A DNA stretch of 64,000 bases from Lachnospiraceae bacterium (GCA_025758065.1 CP107199.1:1671501-1735500); one strand, 5' to 3'; counted from the first letter of the stretch, positions 8,242-17,568 are shown. Notes: generated by a model from the sequence alone, not told the origin. A program made the numbers and translations.

Positions 8242-9085
8242 GGAGAAGCGGACGGAGATGCCGCTTTCTGACCTGCATCCCTTTGAAGGTCATCCCTTTA
8301 AGGTGCTGGACGATGAGCTGATGGAACAGACCGTGGAGAGCATCAAGCAGATCGGTGTGGTATCACCGCTGATTGTACGGCCTGACCCGGAAGGCGGATT
8401 TGAAATCCTTTCGGGACACCGCAGGCTTCATGCAGCGCAGTTGGCAGGTTTGGAGACAGTGCCGGTCATCGTCAAGGAAATGGACGATGATGCGGCAATC
8501 ATCTTTATGGTGGACAGCAACTTGCAGCGGGAAAATATCCTTCCCAGCGAGAGAGCGTTTTCCTACAAGATGAAGTTGGAAGCGATGAAGCATCAGGGAC
8601 AACGCGGAGATTTAACTTCTGACCAAGTTGGTCAGAAGTCGTGGGCTGTGAACCAGTTAGCTGATGATGCGAACGAAAGTAAAACGCAAGTTCAGCGTTT
8701 TATCCGCCTTACCAACCTGATTCCAGAAATTCTGGACATGGTGGATGAGAAGAAAATCGCCTTTAATCCGGCGGTAGAGCTGTCTTACCTGAAACCGTCC
8801 GAACAGAAAGAATTTCTGGAGGCAATGGACTATGCACAGGCATCCCCATCCCTGTCGCAGGCACAGCGATTGAAAAAGCTCTCGCAGGAGGGCGACTGCA
8901 CCTTGGATGCCATGTGTGAAGTGATGAATGAAATCAAAAAGGATGAGCTTGACCATGTGACGATTAAAAACGAGGTTCTTCGGAAGTATTTCCCGAAATC
9001 CTATACGCCGAAGCAGATGCAGGACACGATTATCCGGCTGCTGGAAAAGTGGCAACGAAGTAAACAACGAGATATGGAACGATAA
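8174..9085 (+). CDS. ParB/Spo0J-family partition protein
   Basis: The 303-residue protein has the ParB nuclease-like N-terminal domain (about 28-120, with GGFEILSGHRRLHAAQLAG and VDSNLQRENILPSERAF) followed by a helix-turn-helix region. ParB proteins bind centromere-like sites, use CTP and help hold or position DNA; ICE versions stabilise the excised circle. A strong GGAAGGAGG precedes the ATG. No parA lies beside it. A second, related ParB is present at 26730. Confidence 0.92.
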   Translation: MAKAKTSITTENRSGSAADAAAKEKRTEMPLSDLHPFEGHPFKVLDDELMEQTVESIKQIGVVSPLIVRPDPEGGFEILSGHRRLHAAQLAGLETVPVIVKEMDDDAAIIFMVDSNLQRENILPSERAFSYKMKLEAMKHQGQRGDLTSDQVGQKSWAVNQLADDANESKTQVQRFIRLTNLIPEILDMVDEKKIAFNPAVELSYLKPSEQKEFLEAMDYAQASPSLSQAQRLKKLSQEGDCTLDAMCEVMNEIKKDELDHVTIKNEVLRKYFPKSYTPKQMQDTIIRLLEKWQRSKQRDMER

Positions 9086-9098
9086 GAAGGAGATTTTT

Positions 9099-9605
9099 AT
9101 GATGATGAATTTTAAGAAGAATCAGAACAACGCAGTGTGCAGCATGGACTGCAAGAACTGCCCGCACGGTGCATCGCAGCCCAATCCGATGGATGATCCC
9201 ATGTTTGAAAAGTCCATTGCGATGCTTCATAACTGGCTGATGCTGGAGGCAATCTGTGAAGATCACCCGAAGGAGCGTATTGTGATGGTGATCCTGCCGG
9301 GGGTTGGCGGCGAACTTCTGACCGAGGCTGGTAGTCGAGACATCTTTGAGGATGTTTACGATGAGATGGAGGCTGATCTGGTTGCAGATGGGGAACTGCT
9401 TCTCCATTATGATAAGAGCGATGTGATCGAGGCTGACGGAACCCGGTATCTGCTGGGAGCTGCGGAGATTTCGGAAATCGACCAGAACGGCAACGAGTGC
9501 AGCATCAACCTGTTTACGCTGGAACGCACCATCGACTATGTGAACGAAAACCTGACGGTGGTTTCCATTGGCGGCGAGCTGGTTCTGGCACTGCGCCTGA
9601 TCTAA
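9099..9605 (+). CDS. conserved ICE protein of unknown function
   Basis: 168 residues, acidic. The N-terminus has a possible metal site, CSMDCKNCPHG (C14, C18, C21), followed by an alpha/beta region without a known signature. It sits between parB and the DpnD/PcfM-like gene in the same operon with short spacers and good ribosome sites. I recognise no family and assign no function. Confidence 0.75.
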   Translation: MMMNFKKNQNNAVCSMDCKNCPHGASQPNPMDDPMFEKSIAMLHNWLMLEAICEDHPKERIVMVILPGVGGELLTEAGSRDIFEDVYDEMEADLVADGELLLHYDKSDVIEADGTRYLLGAAEISEIDQNGNECSINLFTLERTIDYVNENLTVVSIGGELVLALRLI

Positions 9606-9615
9606 GGAGGAGCCT

Positions 9616-10251
9616 ATGAAGAAATTCGATGTGGAGATTACGGAAACTCTCCAGAGAAAGGTTTCTGTGGAAGCTGCCTCACAGGAAGACGCGGAACGCA
9701 TGGTGACGCAGGCATGGAACAATCAGGACTATGTTCTGGATTCCGGCGATTTCACCGGCGTGGACTTCAAGACTGTGGGAGAACATGAACTGGCGGAGAA
9801 CAGAACAATGGATGTGCTGCTGGTGCAGCCCAACGCCTACCCGAAGAAAATCAGTGTTGGCACGGAGCTGGAAGATTTGCAGACTATGGTCGGCGGCGAT
9901 ATTGAAGTGACCTATCCTTTCGAGGATGAAGTGGCCGTTATTCTGAATGAATCCGGAAAAATCAATGGCCTGCCGCTGAACCGTGCGATTTACACCGAAG
10001 ATGGGGATATGCAGGACATTTATGCCGGTGATTTTCTGGTGGTTGGGCTGACAGAAGATGACTTTGGTTCTCTGACCTCGGAGCAGATGCAGAAATTTGA
10101 GGAGCAGTTCCATCAGCCCCAGATGTTCGTCCGTATGGGGCGCAGCATCATGGCAATTCCGGTTCCGGATGACATGGTGAAGAAGATGGAGGAAAAGGCT
10201 GCAAAGCCTTTGGAAAAGAGCAAACCGGCACCGGACCGGGACAGTTTGTAA
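9616..10251 (+). CDS. DpnD/PcfM-like protein with DUF3846-type domain
   Basis: 211 residues. The first 50 residues (MKKFDVEITETLQRKVSVEA and the following E-DAE-MV region) match the DpnD/PcfM-like small domain; the middle (about 65-160) looks like DUF3846, common in ICE and plasmid genes. Function is unknown. It follows the previous gene after 10 bases and precedes pcfB. Confidence 0.65.
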   Translation: MKKFDVEITETLQRKVSVEAASQEDAERMVTQAWNNQDYVLDSGDFTGVDFKTVGEHELAENRTMDVLLVQPNAYPKKISVGTELEDLQTMVGGDIEVTYPFEDEVAVILNESGKINGLPLNRAIYTEDGDMQDIYAGDFLVVGLTEDDFGSLTSEQMQKFEEQFHQPQMFVRMGRSIMAIPVPDDMVKKMEEKAAKPLEKSKPAPDRDSL

Positions 10252-10269
10252 GGAAGGAGGCGGAGATTC

Positions 10270-10752
10270 ATGCAGGAAGAAGTTGAAAATCGCACCGTTA
10301 ATTTGGCAATCAGTACTACGAAACTGACCTTTCGCACCATCGTGAATGGCTATAATGCGTGGAAACGGCACCATCAGGCGAAGGTGGCTCAGAAAACAGC
10401 GCAGCTGCCGGTTGGAAAGCAGAGCATCAAAGAACTGATCGGTCAGAACCAGGGAGTCAGCAGTATTCCCATTGAGAAAACGGATTTGAAAGGCTTTGAA
10501 CAGGTGGCGCGGAAATACGGTGTGGATTATGCCATTACGAAAGACCAAAATGTGATTCCTCCCAAATACACGGTGTTTTTTAAGGCGAAGGATGCGGATG
10601 CACTGACTTCCGCTTTTGAGGAATTCACCAACCGAAAGCTGAAAGCAAAGGAAAAACCGAGTGTTCTGGAACAGCTTAACAAGCTCAAAGAGCTGGTTTC
10701 TGCAATTCTGCCGGATAAGGTTCGCCACAAAAGTCAGGAGCGTGATCTATGA
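10270..10752 (+). CDS. PcfB-family conjugation protein
   Basis: 160 residues, DUF3801/PcfB type. In the enterococcal pCF10 system PcfB is needed with the coupling protein PcfC for conjugation. Here it lies directly before the VirD4/PcfC homologue and overlaps it by 4 bp, the same gene order. Typical segment: VNLAISTTKLTFRTIVNGYN. Likely cytoplasmic, at the membrane with VirD4. Confidence 0.85.
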   Translation: MQEEVENRTVNLAISTTKLTFRTIVNGYNAWKRHHQAKVAQKTAQLPVGKQSIKELIGQNQGVSSIPIEKTDLKGFEQVARKYGVDYAITKDQNVIPPKYTVFFKAKDADALTSAFEEFTNRKLKAKEKPSVLEQLNKLKELVSAILPDKVRHKSQERDL

Positions 10753-12506
10753 GTAATAAAATCAAGAAGCTACTGATCCTGAACCTGCCGTATCTGATTG
10801 CTGGTCTTGTATGTACCAATCTGGGAGAAGCGTGGAGAATTGCCGAGGGCGCAGACATGTCTGAAAAGCTCCTCAGCTTTCTTTCTGCCCTTGGCACAGC
10901 CTTTTCCAATCCGATGCCAAGTCTGCATCCGATGGATTTGCTGATTGGCGTGTGCTGCGGAACAGGCCTGCGGCTTGCCGTGTACCTGAAAGGCAAAAAT
11001 GCCAAGAAATATCGCCATGGCATGGAGTATGGCTCTGCACGGTGGGGAACGCAGAGAGACATCGAACCGTTTGAAGATCCGGTGTTTGCAAACAATGTGA
11101 TTTTGACCCGGACGGAGCGGCTGATGATGGGCAATCGCCCGAAGAATCCGGCAAATGCGAGAAACAAAAACGTGCTTGTGGTCGGTGGTTCCGGCAGCGG
11201 TAAGACCCGATTTTGGCTCAAACCCAACCTTTTACAATGTCACAGTTCCTATGTGGTCACTGACCCGAAAGGCGATATCGTAATCGACTGCGGCCAAGCC
11301 CTTTTGAAGAATGGATACAGCATCCGGATCTTTAACACCATCAATTTCAGAAAGTCGATGCATTATAATCCCTTCGCGTATATTCACAGCGAAAAGGATA
11401 TTTTGAAGCTGACCACAACGCTCATTGCCAACACCAAGGGAGACGGCAAGGCCGGTGACGAATTCTGGACGAAGGCAGAGACCTTGCTGTATTGTGCTTT
11501 GATTGGTTATATCCACTATGAGGCACCGCTGGAAGAGCAGAACTTTGCAACGCTGATTGAATTCCTGAATGCGATGGAAGTGCGCGAGGATGATGAAACC
11601 TTTCAGAATCCAGTGGATCAGATGTTTGAAGCACTGAAAAAGAAGAAGCCGAACCACTTTGCTGTCCGTCAATATGCCAAGTTCAAGCTGGCGGCGGGCA
11701 AGACCTTAAAGTCGATTCTTGTGAGCTGCGGTGCACGTCTGGCTCCCTTCGATATTGAGGAAGTCCGCGATATCACCATGTACGATGAGCTGTCGCTGGA
11801 TACGGTGGGAGATAAGAAAACGGCTCTGTTCCTCATTATGAGCGATACAGACCCGACTTTTAATTTCCTGATTTCGATGATCTATACACAGCTGTTTAAC
11901 CTGCTGTGCGAGAAAGCGGATGATGTCTACGGCGGCAGATTGCCGGTGCATGTGCGCTGCCTGATTGATGAGTGTGCGAACATTGGTCAGATTCCGAATC
12001 TGGAAAAGCTGGTAGCCACCATCCGATCAAGAGAAATCTCGGCATGTCTGGTACTTCAGGCACAGAGCCAGTTGAAGGCAATCTACAAGGACAATGCCGA
12101 TACCATCATCGGCAATATGGATTCTCGTATTTTCCTTGGCGGTTCGGAGCCGACTACGCTAAAAGAGCTGAATCAGGCTCTGGGAAAAGAAACGATTGAT
12201 CTGTACAACACTTCCGATACCAGAGGCAACAGCCCATCTTACGGCACCAATTATCAAAAGGTTGGGCATGACCTGGCTTCGGTGGATGAACTGGCTGTGC
12301 TGGATGGCGGAAAGTGCATTTTGCAGCTGCGCGGTGTCAGACCGTTCAAGTCAGATAAATACGATCTGACCCAGCATCCGAACTACAAGCTCACTGCCGG
12401 TGCTGATAAAAAAAACACGTTCAGCATCGAGGCGTTTCTCGATCATCGGCTGAAGCTCAAGCCCGGTGATAAGTACGAAGTGGTTGACGCAGATCATGCC
12501 AAGTAA
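10749..12506 (+). CDS. VirD4-like type IV coupling protein
   Basis: The 585-residue ATPase brings the relaxase-DNA complex to the secretion channel. Hydrophobic N-terminal segments occur (about 8-25 and 62-80), then Walker A VGGSGSGKTRF (about 145-155) and a Walker B-like LIDECANIG near 400. Overlap with pcfB and the following maff2 place it in the transfer operon. It appears complete. Two perfect hairpins lie between it and maff2. Confidence 0.94.
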   Translation: MSNKIKKLLILNLPYLIAGLVCTNLGEAWRIAEGADMSEKLLSFLSALGTAFSNPMPSLHPMDLLIGVCCGTGLRLAVYLKGKNAKKYRHGMEYGSARWGTQRDIEPFEDPVFANNVILTRTERLMMGNRPKNPANARNKNVLVVGGSGSGKTRFWLKPNLLQCHSSYVVTDPKGDIVIDCGQALLKNGYSIRIFNTINFRKSMHYNPFAYIHSEKDILKLTTTLIANTKGDGKAGDEFWTKAETLLYCALIGYIHYEAPLEEQNFATLIEFLNAMEVREDDETFQNPVDQMFEALKKKKPNHFAVRQYAKFKLAAGKTLKSILVSCGARLAPFDIEEVRDITMYDELSLDTVGDKKTALFLIMSDTDPTFNFLISMIYTQLFNLLCEKADDVYGGRLPVHVRCLIDECANIGQIPNLEKLVATIRSREISACLVLQAQSQLKAIYKDNADTIIGNMDSRIFLGGSEPTTLKELNQALGKETIDLYNTSDTRGNSPSYGTNYQKVGHDLASVDELAVLDGGKCILQLRGVRPFKSDKYDLTQHPNYKLTAGADKKNTFSIEAFLDHRLKLKPGDKYEVVDADHAK

Positions 12507-12563
12507 GGTTGCTCTGACGGCGAAGATGTCATGGGTGTGCTGCTGGCAACAGAATAATAAGAA

Positions 12564-12632
12564 GAGGCGGCGAGCTGCCGCCTCTTTACATAGCCAGGTT
12601 TCTGATTGGGATTGGAAATCTGGCTATATGTT
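12564..12632 (+). terminator. two adjacent hairpins between virD4 and maff2
   Basis: AGAGGCGGC-GAGCT-GCCGCCTCT (12564-12586) is a perfect stem-loop, followed by ATAGCCAG pairing with CTGGCTAT up to about 12630. The T-run after the first is short, so it may be a processing or attenuation site within the transfer operon rather than a full stop. Confidence 0.5.
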
Positions 12633-12937
12633 TGTCTATTTGCAGGTGCACATGCAGATGGAAAATCACTATTCATCAGCCCATAAGGGCGCATCGTACA
12701 AGGAGGTACACATTTATGGCATTTTTCAACAGCGCAGTAACCGTTCTTCAGACTCTCGTTATCGCACTGGGTGCCGGTCTCGGTATCTGGGGCGCAATCA
12801 ACCTGCTGGAAGGCTACGGCAACGACAACCCTGGTGCCAAGTCTCAGGGCATGAAGCAGTTCATGGCTAATTAAAGGGAGCAAAAAGAAAGGAAAAGCAC
12901 AATCCAGACGGTATCAGCGGCAGGTTACAAGAATAAA

Positions 12938-12966
12938 TTGTGATTTCACAAGATTGGTGTTATAAT
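12938..12966 (+). promoter_or_regulatory. promoter of the IME left regulator gene
   Basis: TTGTGA (12938-12943), 17 bases, TATAAT (12961-12966), 63 bases before the XRE-type gene. Near consensus. Confidence 0.65.
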
Positions 12967-13029
12967 AAGAGAAAAGTTCCTGCCGGGGCAGCCGCCTCGG
13001 TGGTATGGATAGAAAGGCAGGAAAACAAT

Positions 13030-13302
13030 ATGCACATCAGCTATAAACCACTCTGGCACACACTGTTAGAGCGTGATATGAGGAAAGAGGATTTAAGGCT
13101 TGCCGCTGGTATGACAACGAATATGATTGCCAACATGAGCAAAGAGGGAAAGCACATCAGCATGGACACATTAGCCCGTATCTGTGAAACGCTGAATTGT
13201 GAGATTACCGATGTGATTGAGTTAGTACCAGACGAGCCTGCTTCCACAGGAGGTAAGGAACATGAGAGAATTGAAACCAAGAATAACGGAAAACGGAATT
13301 GA
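13030..13302 (+). CDS. XRE/Cro-family helix-turn-helix regulator
   Basis: 90 residues from the ATG at 13030. A compact Cro/CI-type domain covers about residues 10-65 (LLERDMRKEDLRLAAGMTTN, then HISMDTLARICETLNCEITD). It probably regulates IME genes. Its 3' end overlaps the TnpV gene, so both are translated from one message driven by the promoter at 12938-12966. Confidence 0.88.
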   Translation: MHISYKPLWHTLLERDMRKEDLRLAAGMTTNMIANMSKEGKHISMDTLARICETLNCEITDVIELVPDEPASTGGKEHERIETKNNGKRN

Positions 13303-13651
13303 TTATATCCTTGTCGGAGATTACTACATCCCGGACTTGAAACTGCCGGAGGAACACCGCCCTATCGGAAAGTACGGACGGATGCACCGGGAATATTTAA
13401 GGGAAGTCCACCCAGCCAGATTGAATACATTGATACTGACCGGAGAATTGTGGACATATCTTGCAGACCTGAACGAACAGGCACAGGAACGGTTAGACAC
13501 TATCATGGAGCAGATGAAAGCCACCGAGGGCGTGACAGAGGAATTGAAGCGAACTCAACAAATGGAATGGGTGCAGCGTTGTAATAACATTCACAACCGG
13601 GCAGAAGAAATTGTTTTGCATGATATAATTTATTCATACGGGAGTAATTAA
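13262..13651 (+). CDS. TnpV-family transposon protein
   Basis: 129 residues, matching the small TnpV family found in Tn4451-like mobilizable elements of clostridia (ENGIDYILVGDYYIPDL, then a helical RPIGKYGRMHREYLREVHP segment). The function of TnpV is not established. It overlaps the preceding regulator by 41 bases. Confidence 0.8.
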   Translation: MRELKPRITENGIDYILVGDYYIPDLKLPEEHRPIGKYGRMHREYLREVHPARLNTLILTGELWTYLADLNEQAQERLDTIMEQMKATEGVTEELKRTQQMEWVQRCNNIHNRAEEIVLHDIIYSYGSN

Positions 13652-13667
13652 ATCGGAGGTATATAAG

Positions 13668-14630
13668 ATGATTGAAATTGTATTTGGTGAAAGTGCCTGT
13701 GGAAGTTTGAAAATTGCCCAAACTTACGGTAAGGGAAAGTATAGAGGAAGTGCAGTTTCGGTCTTTATGAGGCACGAAGATGGGAGTGTTCCATCTTCAG
13801 ATGAAATGAAAGAAGCACAAATTCAAGCACAGGAACAAGAACATATTGCTTGGGAGAATGCTATTCCATTGGGAGGCAAGAGCAGTGATGTTTATTGTTT
13901 TGATATGGCTCTTAGTGTGGGAGATATTTCTGATAATGGAATTGGCGAACAGCGGAAAAATGTTCTCAAGAAAATGCTGTCTGTCTGGTTTGTAGAGGAT
14001 TTAGACTATCAGGTTGAAGAAAAAATACAGAAAATTAAAACTACATTGTCTTCGGTTATTGAACGATATGTAGCTGGGGAAGAAGTTCGTATTTGGTATA
14101 GCTATAATCCGGATGAACTTTGCGGTATGTACTGGCTTATGAAACAACTTCGACCATTAAACTGTCAGACAACAATTTATTTGGTTAAGTTACCTGCCTG
14201 GGAATATGGAAAAGAAAATACTATGACATCCAAAATAGCATGGGGTGAGGTTTCTCCTGGCGAATGGGGAAAATATATAACTCTACAAGAAAAAGCTAAG
14301 CCTGTATTTCTTTCAGCTTGTGCTATGAAATGGAATCAACTTCAAAATGAAAATGCACCTTTGCGTGCAATGCTAAATGGTAAATTGCAAAGTGTTTCAG
14401 AAGATATATATGATAGTTTCATTCTTCGTGAAATTGCGGAACAGCCAGAGCAATTCAAAATGGCTATTGTTATAGGTAATGTTTTAGGAAAATATCAACT
14501 TGGAATTAGTGATGTATGGATTTCTAATCGCATTGATAAAATGCTTGAAGATGGTGTGTTGGAAATTATACAGGACGCACCAAAGGGAGAAACAAATTAT
14601 CGCCGGATATTAAGAAAACGAATGAAATAA
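13668..14630 (+). CDS. DUF1835/DUF3658-type protein
   Basis: 320 residues. The N-terminus (MIEIVFGESACGSLKIAQ) and the central WYSYNPDELCGMYWLMKQL segment match the DUF1835 fold; the C-terminal part (about 200-320) fits DUF3658, a winged-helix-like end. Function unknown. It is cargo of the IME, more AT-rich than the mobilization genes, and ends at a strong terminator. Confidence 0.75.
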   Translation: MIEIVFGESACGSLKIAQTYGKGKYRGSAVSVFMRHEDGSVPSSDEMKEAQIQAQEQEHIAWENAIPLGGKSSDVYCFDMALSVGDISDNGIGEQRKNVLKKMLSVWFVEDLDYQVEEKIQKIKTTLSSVIERYVAGEEVRIWYSYNPDELCGMYWLMKQLRPLNCQTTIYLVKLPAWEYGKENTMTSKIAWGEVSPGEWGKYITLQEKAKPVFLSACAMKWNQLQNENAPLRAMLNGKLQSVSEDIYDSFILREIAEQPEQFKMAIVIGNVLGKYQLGISDVWISNRIDKMLEDGVLEIIQDAPKGETNYRRILRKRMK

Positions 14631-14644
14631 TAACCACAGCAAGA

Positions 14645-14691
14645 ACCGCTGCTACATGGAAGGCACCCCAACCATGCAACAGCGGTTTTTT
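14645..14691 (+). terminator. terminator between convergent IME genes
   Basis: AACCGCTGCTACATGG pairs with CCATGCAACAGCGGTT (minor bulge), followed by eight T. It ends transcription of the DUF1835 gene and faces the convergent XRE gene. Confidence 0.8.
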
Positions 14692-15498
14692 TTACCGTTT
14701 TTTCCTCTGGCTGATAGGCGTTCCCATTTTCTTTGATTTTTTGAGAATCCGAATCAGCCAGCGAAATTCTTCGTCTGACAGATTTTTATAGTTGATACCG
14801 AGCTGCTTGCAGTAAAGGACAACCAGCTTTTCATCCCGGCTGCCCTTGAAATTTTCGACTGCTTCGAGATTTTCTTTCAATTCATCGGCAACGGTGGTCT
14901 GGGGCGCACTCTCACTGTCCTTTTTGTGGGCTTCCCGAATATCCCGGATAATCAGGTTGAGGTCATCCAGAACCATGTGACTGAAATACTCATCATCACT
15001 GATATGGGCGGCTTGCAGCACTTTCAAATGCGGGTCATCTTCGCCTGGGCGATACCGTTCAATGATTTCATGCCGGACGGTATCGACAAGTGCATTGAGG
15101 TTTTGAATCTGCATGGTAGCAATCCCGTCCACATAAATCTCAATGTCTGCAAGAAACTTGATGAAATCTTTATGTGTAGCAAGCTCACAGAGCAGACGGT
15201 TGTTAATCCGACCGCTTTTCAGCAGTGCCACCATCTCATCATTCAAATGCAGCTCCGTCAATGGTGTGTTGATCTGCTCCCTGTTCTCTGTCCGGCACAG
15301 TAGATAATCAACAGAGACCCCATAGAAGTCTGCCAGCGTGATAAGGTTGCCATGATTGATTTCCTTAAAATCCTCTTTTTCATAACTTCCAAGAGCTGAT
15401 TTGGAAATGCCTGTCAGCTTTGATAGTTCTTCCAGATTTAAGCCTTTGTCCTTGCGGAGTTCCCAAAGGCGTTCCTGTATGCTTGTTGCTCCTTTCAT
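14692..15498 (-). CDS. XRE-family regulator with long C-terminal domain
   Basis: 268 residues. A Cro/CI helix-turn-helix occupies residues 6-65 (LRKDKGLNLEELSKLTGISKS), followed by an effector region of about 200 residues without a known signature. It is transcribed away from the rightward IME genes, so it is a good candidate for the repressor controlling the promoters in the 15499-15981 region. Only one strong helix-turn-helix is visible. Confidence 0.85.
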   Translation of the reverse strand: MKGATSIQERLWELRKDKGLNLEELSKLTGISKSALGSYEKEDFKEINHGNLITLADFYGVSVDYLLCRTENREQINTPLTELHLNDEMVALLKSGRINNRLLCELATHKDFIKFLADIEIYVDGIATMQIQNLNALVDTVRHEIIERYRPGEDDPHLKVLQAAHISDDEYFSHMVLDDLNLIIRDIREAHKKDSESAPQTTVADELKENLEAVENFKGSRDEKLVVLYCKQLGINYKNLSDEEFRWLIRILKKSKKMGTPISQRKKR

Positions 15499-15981
15499 GG
15501 GCGCACGCTCCTTTCCAATGGTTTCATTGCTGCCGCTTATCTGGATTATATCACACTTTCCGCAATCGTGGAAATTTCTGATTTTTACCCCTAATTCCTA
15601 CTTTGTGGACATACGGCACAGGGCACAAAAATGTTCTATGATACAGGTAGTTCATCGATGGATTATTCCAATCGAATGACCAGCCTGTGTGGGATATGCT
15701 TCCCCGGCGATGTAGTGCCATGACTTTTGGCAGGGATGTGGAGGAACCCTGACCGAAACGAGCGTACCAAAGGGAGCGATACGCCGCTGTGAGATTCAGG
15801 GGAGGAACGACACCGGGGAGAACTGGCGAACTGACACCGAAATGATACCGAAACACGACAATCTGATAGGGGGATAGTCTACCCTATCGCTGATACTTCG
15901 GGAGATTTTAATCGGCTCTATGGCTGTAATTTTGCCGAAAATCGCCCCGAAACCATACACTAAAACGGGAGGAAACACAAT
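15499..15981. other. IME divergent control region
   Basis: I see no convincing gene in these 483 bases. A small perfect inverted repeat GATAGGG / CCCTATC lies at 15865-15888, a possible operator. GGGAGGAA just before 15982 is the ribosome site of the next gene. Confidence 0.45.
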
Positions 15982-16170
15982 ATGCCGAGAATGAGCAAAA
16001 AGAGGAAGCATGAGCTTTCCTTTTACCTCAATGACCGGGGGCGTGTCACTTACAACGAATTATGCCGGAAATGCCAGCATGGGTGCAGGCAGAGCTTCCG
16101 GGCGGTTGTGATTGACTGCCCCCGTTATTTATCCAAACGAGCAAAGAAAAAGGAGGAACACACCGAATGA
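15982..16170 (+). CDS. small conserved IME protein with cysteines
   Basis: 62 residues, basic at both ends (MPRMSKKRKHEL and SKRAKKKEEH), with cysteines in ELCRKCQHGCRQSF and one at DCPRY. It may bind zinc or nucleic acid. It starts after a good ribosome site and overlaps the next gene by ATGA. Common as the first gene of this IME block; function unknown. Confidence 0.7.
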   Translation: MPRMSKKRKHELSFYLNDRGRVTYNELCRKCQHGCRQSFRAVVIDCPRYLSKRAKKKEEHTE

Positions 16171-16508
16171 ATTTTGAATTTATGACGATAGACACACCAT
16201 TGCCGCCCTGTATGCCCTTTCCCAGAGCGTTGACAGGATTTCCAGTCAGCAGCACCGCAAAGGTCATGTACTGCCGGATGTTGGACGCTATGCTCTCCAA
16301 AGGTCAGGAGGACGAGAACGGAATCCTGTTTGTCTGCTTCCCTGTCACAGCCATTGCCGCAGTCCTGTCCCGCAGTCCCATGACGGTCAAGCGTTCTCTG
16401 AATGAACTGGAAACCGCCGGACTTATCATGCGGGTGCGTCAGGGCGTTGGAGAACCAAACAGGATTTATGTGCTGATACCGGGAAAGGAGGACGCTGCCC
16501 TTGCCTGA
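16167..16508 (+). CDS. RepA-N-like helix-turn-helix protein
   Basis: 113 residues. It resembles the winged-helix N-domain of replication initiators (VSSTAKVMYCRMLDAMLSKG, then AAVLSRSPMTVKRSLNELE). It is shorter than full initiators, so it may be only a DNA-binding accessory. It overlaps both neighbours by a few bases. Confidence 0.7.
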   Translation: MNFEFMTIDTPLPPCMPFPRALTGFPVSSTAKVMYCRMLDAMLSKGQEDENGILFVCFPVTAIAAVLSRSPMTVKRSLNELETAGLIMRVRQGVGEPNRIYVLIPGKEDAALA

Positions 16509-16797
16509 TACCTCAAAGCTGGAAAAGCTCAACCGGGAGTTGGAGAAAAGCGAAAAGAAACTGCGGAAAGCCATCAATGATGAAAAGGCATTGCAGCACC
16601 AGTTAAAGCAGCTTACCCGAAAGGAACGGACGCACCGGCTCTGTACTCGTGGCGGTATGCTGGAAAGTTTTCTGCAAGAGCCGGAACGCCTGACAGATGA
16701 TGATGTCATGCTGTTGTTGAAACTCATTTTTCACAGGCAGGACACGCAGGAACTATTGAAAAAACTGCTGGAACGGGAGAAGCCGGAAACCCCTTAG
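16501..16797 (+). CDS. DUF3847-type coiled-coil mobilization accessory
   Basis: 98 residues, starting with TTG. An N-terminal coiled coil (about 5-45, rich in Lys and Glu) is followed by a RTHRLCTRGGMLESF segment typical of DUF3847, which is found beside MobA/MobL relaxases. It might be a relaxosome accessory, since the oriT-like site follows directly. Function not proven. Confidence 0.7.
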   Translation: MPDTSKLEKLNRELEKSEKKLRKAINDEKALQHQLKQLTRKERTHRLCTRGGMLESFLQEPERLTDDDVMLLLKLIFHRQDTQELLKKLLEREKPETP

Positions 16798-16801
16798 TTT
16801 A

Positions 16802-16837
16802 CTAAGGGCGCAATTATACACCACCCAAAGGTTGGTG
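16802..16837 (-). other. predicted oriT of the IME (MobQ/RSF1010 type)
   Basis: Read on the minus strand, an imperfect inverted repeat CACCAACC-TTT-GGGTGGTG (16837-16819) is followed directly by TATAATTGCGCCCTTAG. The core AATTGCG^CCCTTA closely matches the IncQ/RSF1010 nick region (TAAGTGCG^CCCT) recognised by MobA/MobL relaxases. The predicted nick lies between 16809 and 16808. The repeat-then-nick layout is the same as in RSF1010. Confidence 0.7.
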
Positions 16838-17108
16838 CATTGCGTTCTCCGAAGGCTCCTCGCCGGAGGGCTGTGATTTTCCGCAGTCAAGGTCTGCTCC
16901 AAATCATACAGGGGACGCTACGCTTCCCCTGCGCTGGCTGCCGCCAGCTACCCTTTTGTGGACTTGCCATCTGGGGACACCTTGCGCTGTAAGCTGTTCC
17001 CAGCCGACAAGTTTCATAAAATATGCTATCTTTTCGATAATCGATGAAGTATAATAAAGTCAGAAATAAATCAGGAATTTGAGGTCAAGGCTTAAACGGG
17101 AGGTTTAT
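16838..17108. other. non-coding stretch after the oriT-like site
   Basis: No convincing gene. Several short GC-rich hairpins occur (for example CTCCGAAGGCTCCTCGCCGGAG, in two overlapping arms, and GCTGGCTGCCGCCAGC). TATAAT-like bases near 17050 could start transcription of the next small genes. Confidence 0.35.
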
Positions 17109-17363
17109 ATGAAAAAATACCAATGTCCTTGCTGCGGATATTTTACCTATAATGTTCCGGCAAATGAAGATTGTGGGTATATCTGTCCCGTTTGTTTTTG
17201 GGAGAATGACCCATTCATTGCTTCTGATAACGAACCAAGTGACTCTAATCATGGAATAACGCTAAAAGAAGCGAAATCCAATTTCTCAAAATTTGGTGCT
17301 TGTGAAAAAGAAATGTTATGTTATGTCCGACCACCAAGAGATGATGAAAAGAAAATTTCATAG
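17109..17363 (+). CDS. CPCC-family cysteine-rich protein
   Basis: 84 residues from the ATG at 17109, which follows GGGAGG. The N-terminus has YQCPCCGYFTY and a second CPVCFWENDP motif, the pattern of the CPCC cysteine-rich family, likely a zinc-binding fold. Members occur among predicted immunity proteins of toxin systems, but there is no toxin here. It begins an AT-rich cargo group of three small genes. Confidence 0.75.
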   Translation: MKKYQCPCCGYFTYNVPANEDCGYICPVCFWENDPFIASDNEPSDSNHGITLKEAKSNFSKFGACEKEMLCYVRPPRDDEKKIS

Positions 17364-17394
17364 CAACAATGTCGAAGTTATGGAGGGAATAAAA

Positions 17395-17568
17395 GTGAAG
17401 GACACTGCTAAGAGAGCAATAGTTACAGTTATTGTGTTTGTTATAATTTATGTTTTATCTGGTCCAATTATCGGATATACAAACTACGATATGTATTTGA
17501 AAGGAATTGAATTTTTATCAGCGGTAATCGGAGCAGGATGTTACTGGATAGGAAGCAATAAAAAATAG
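17395..17568 (+). CDS. small two-helix membrane protein
   Basis: 57 residues from a GTG start, with GGAGGG upstream. Two hydrophobic segments (AIVTVIVFVIIYVLSG and FLSAVIGAGCYWIG) are separated by a short loop. No family recognised. It lies between the CPCC gene and another membrane-anchored small protein. Confidence 0.6.
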   Translation: MKDTAKRAIVTVIVFVIIYVLSGPIIGYTNYDMYLKGIEFLSAVIGAGCYWIGSNKK

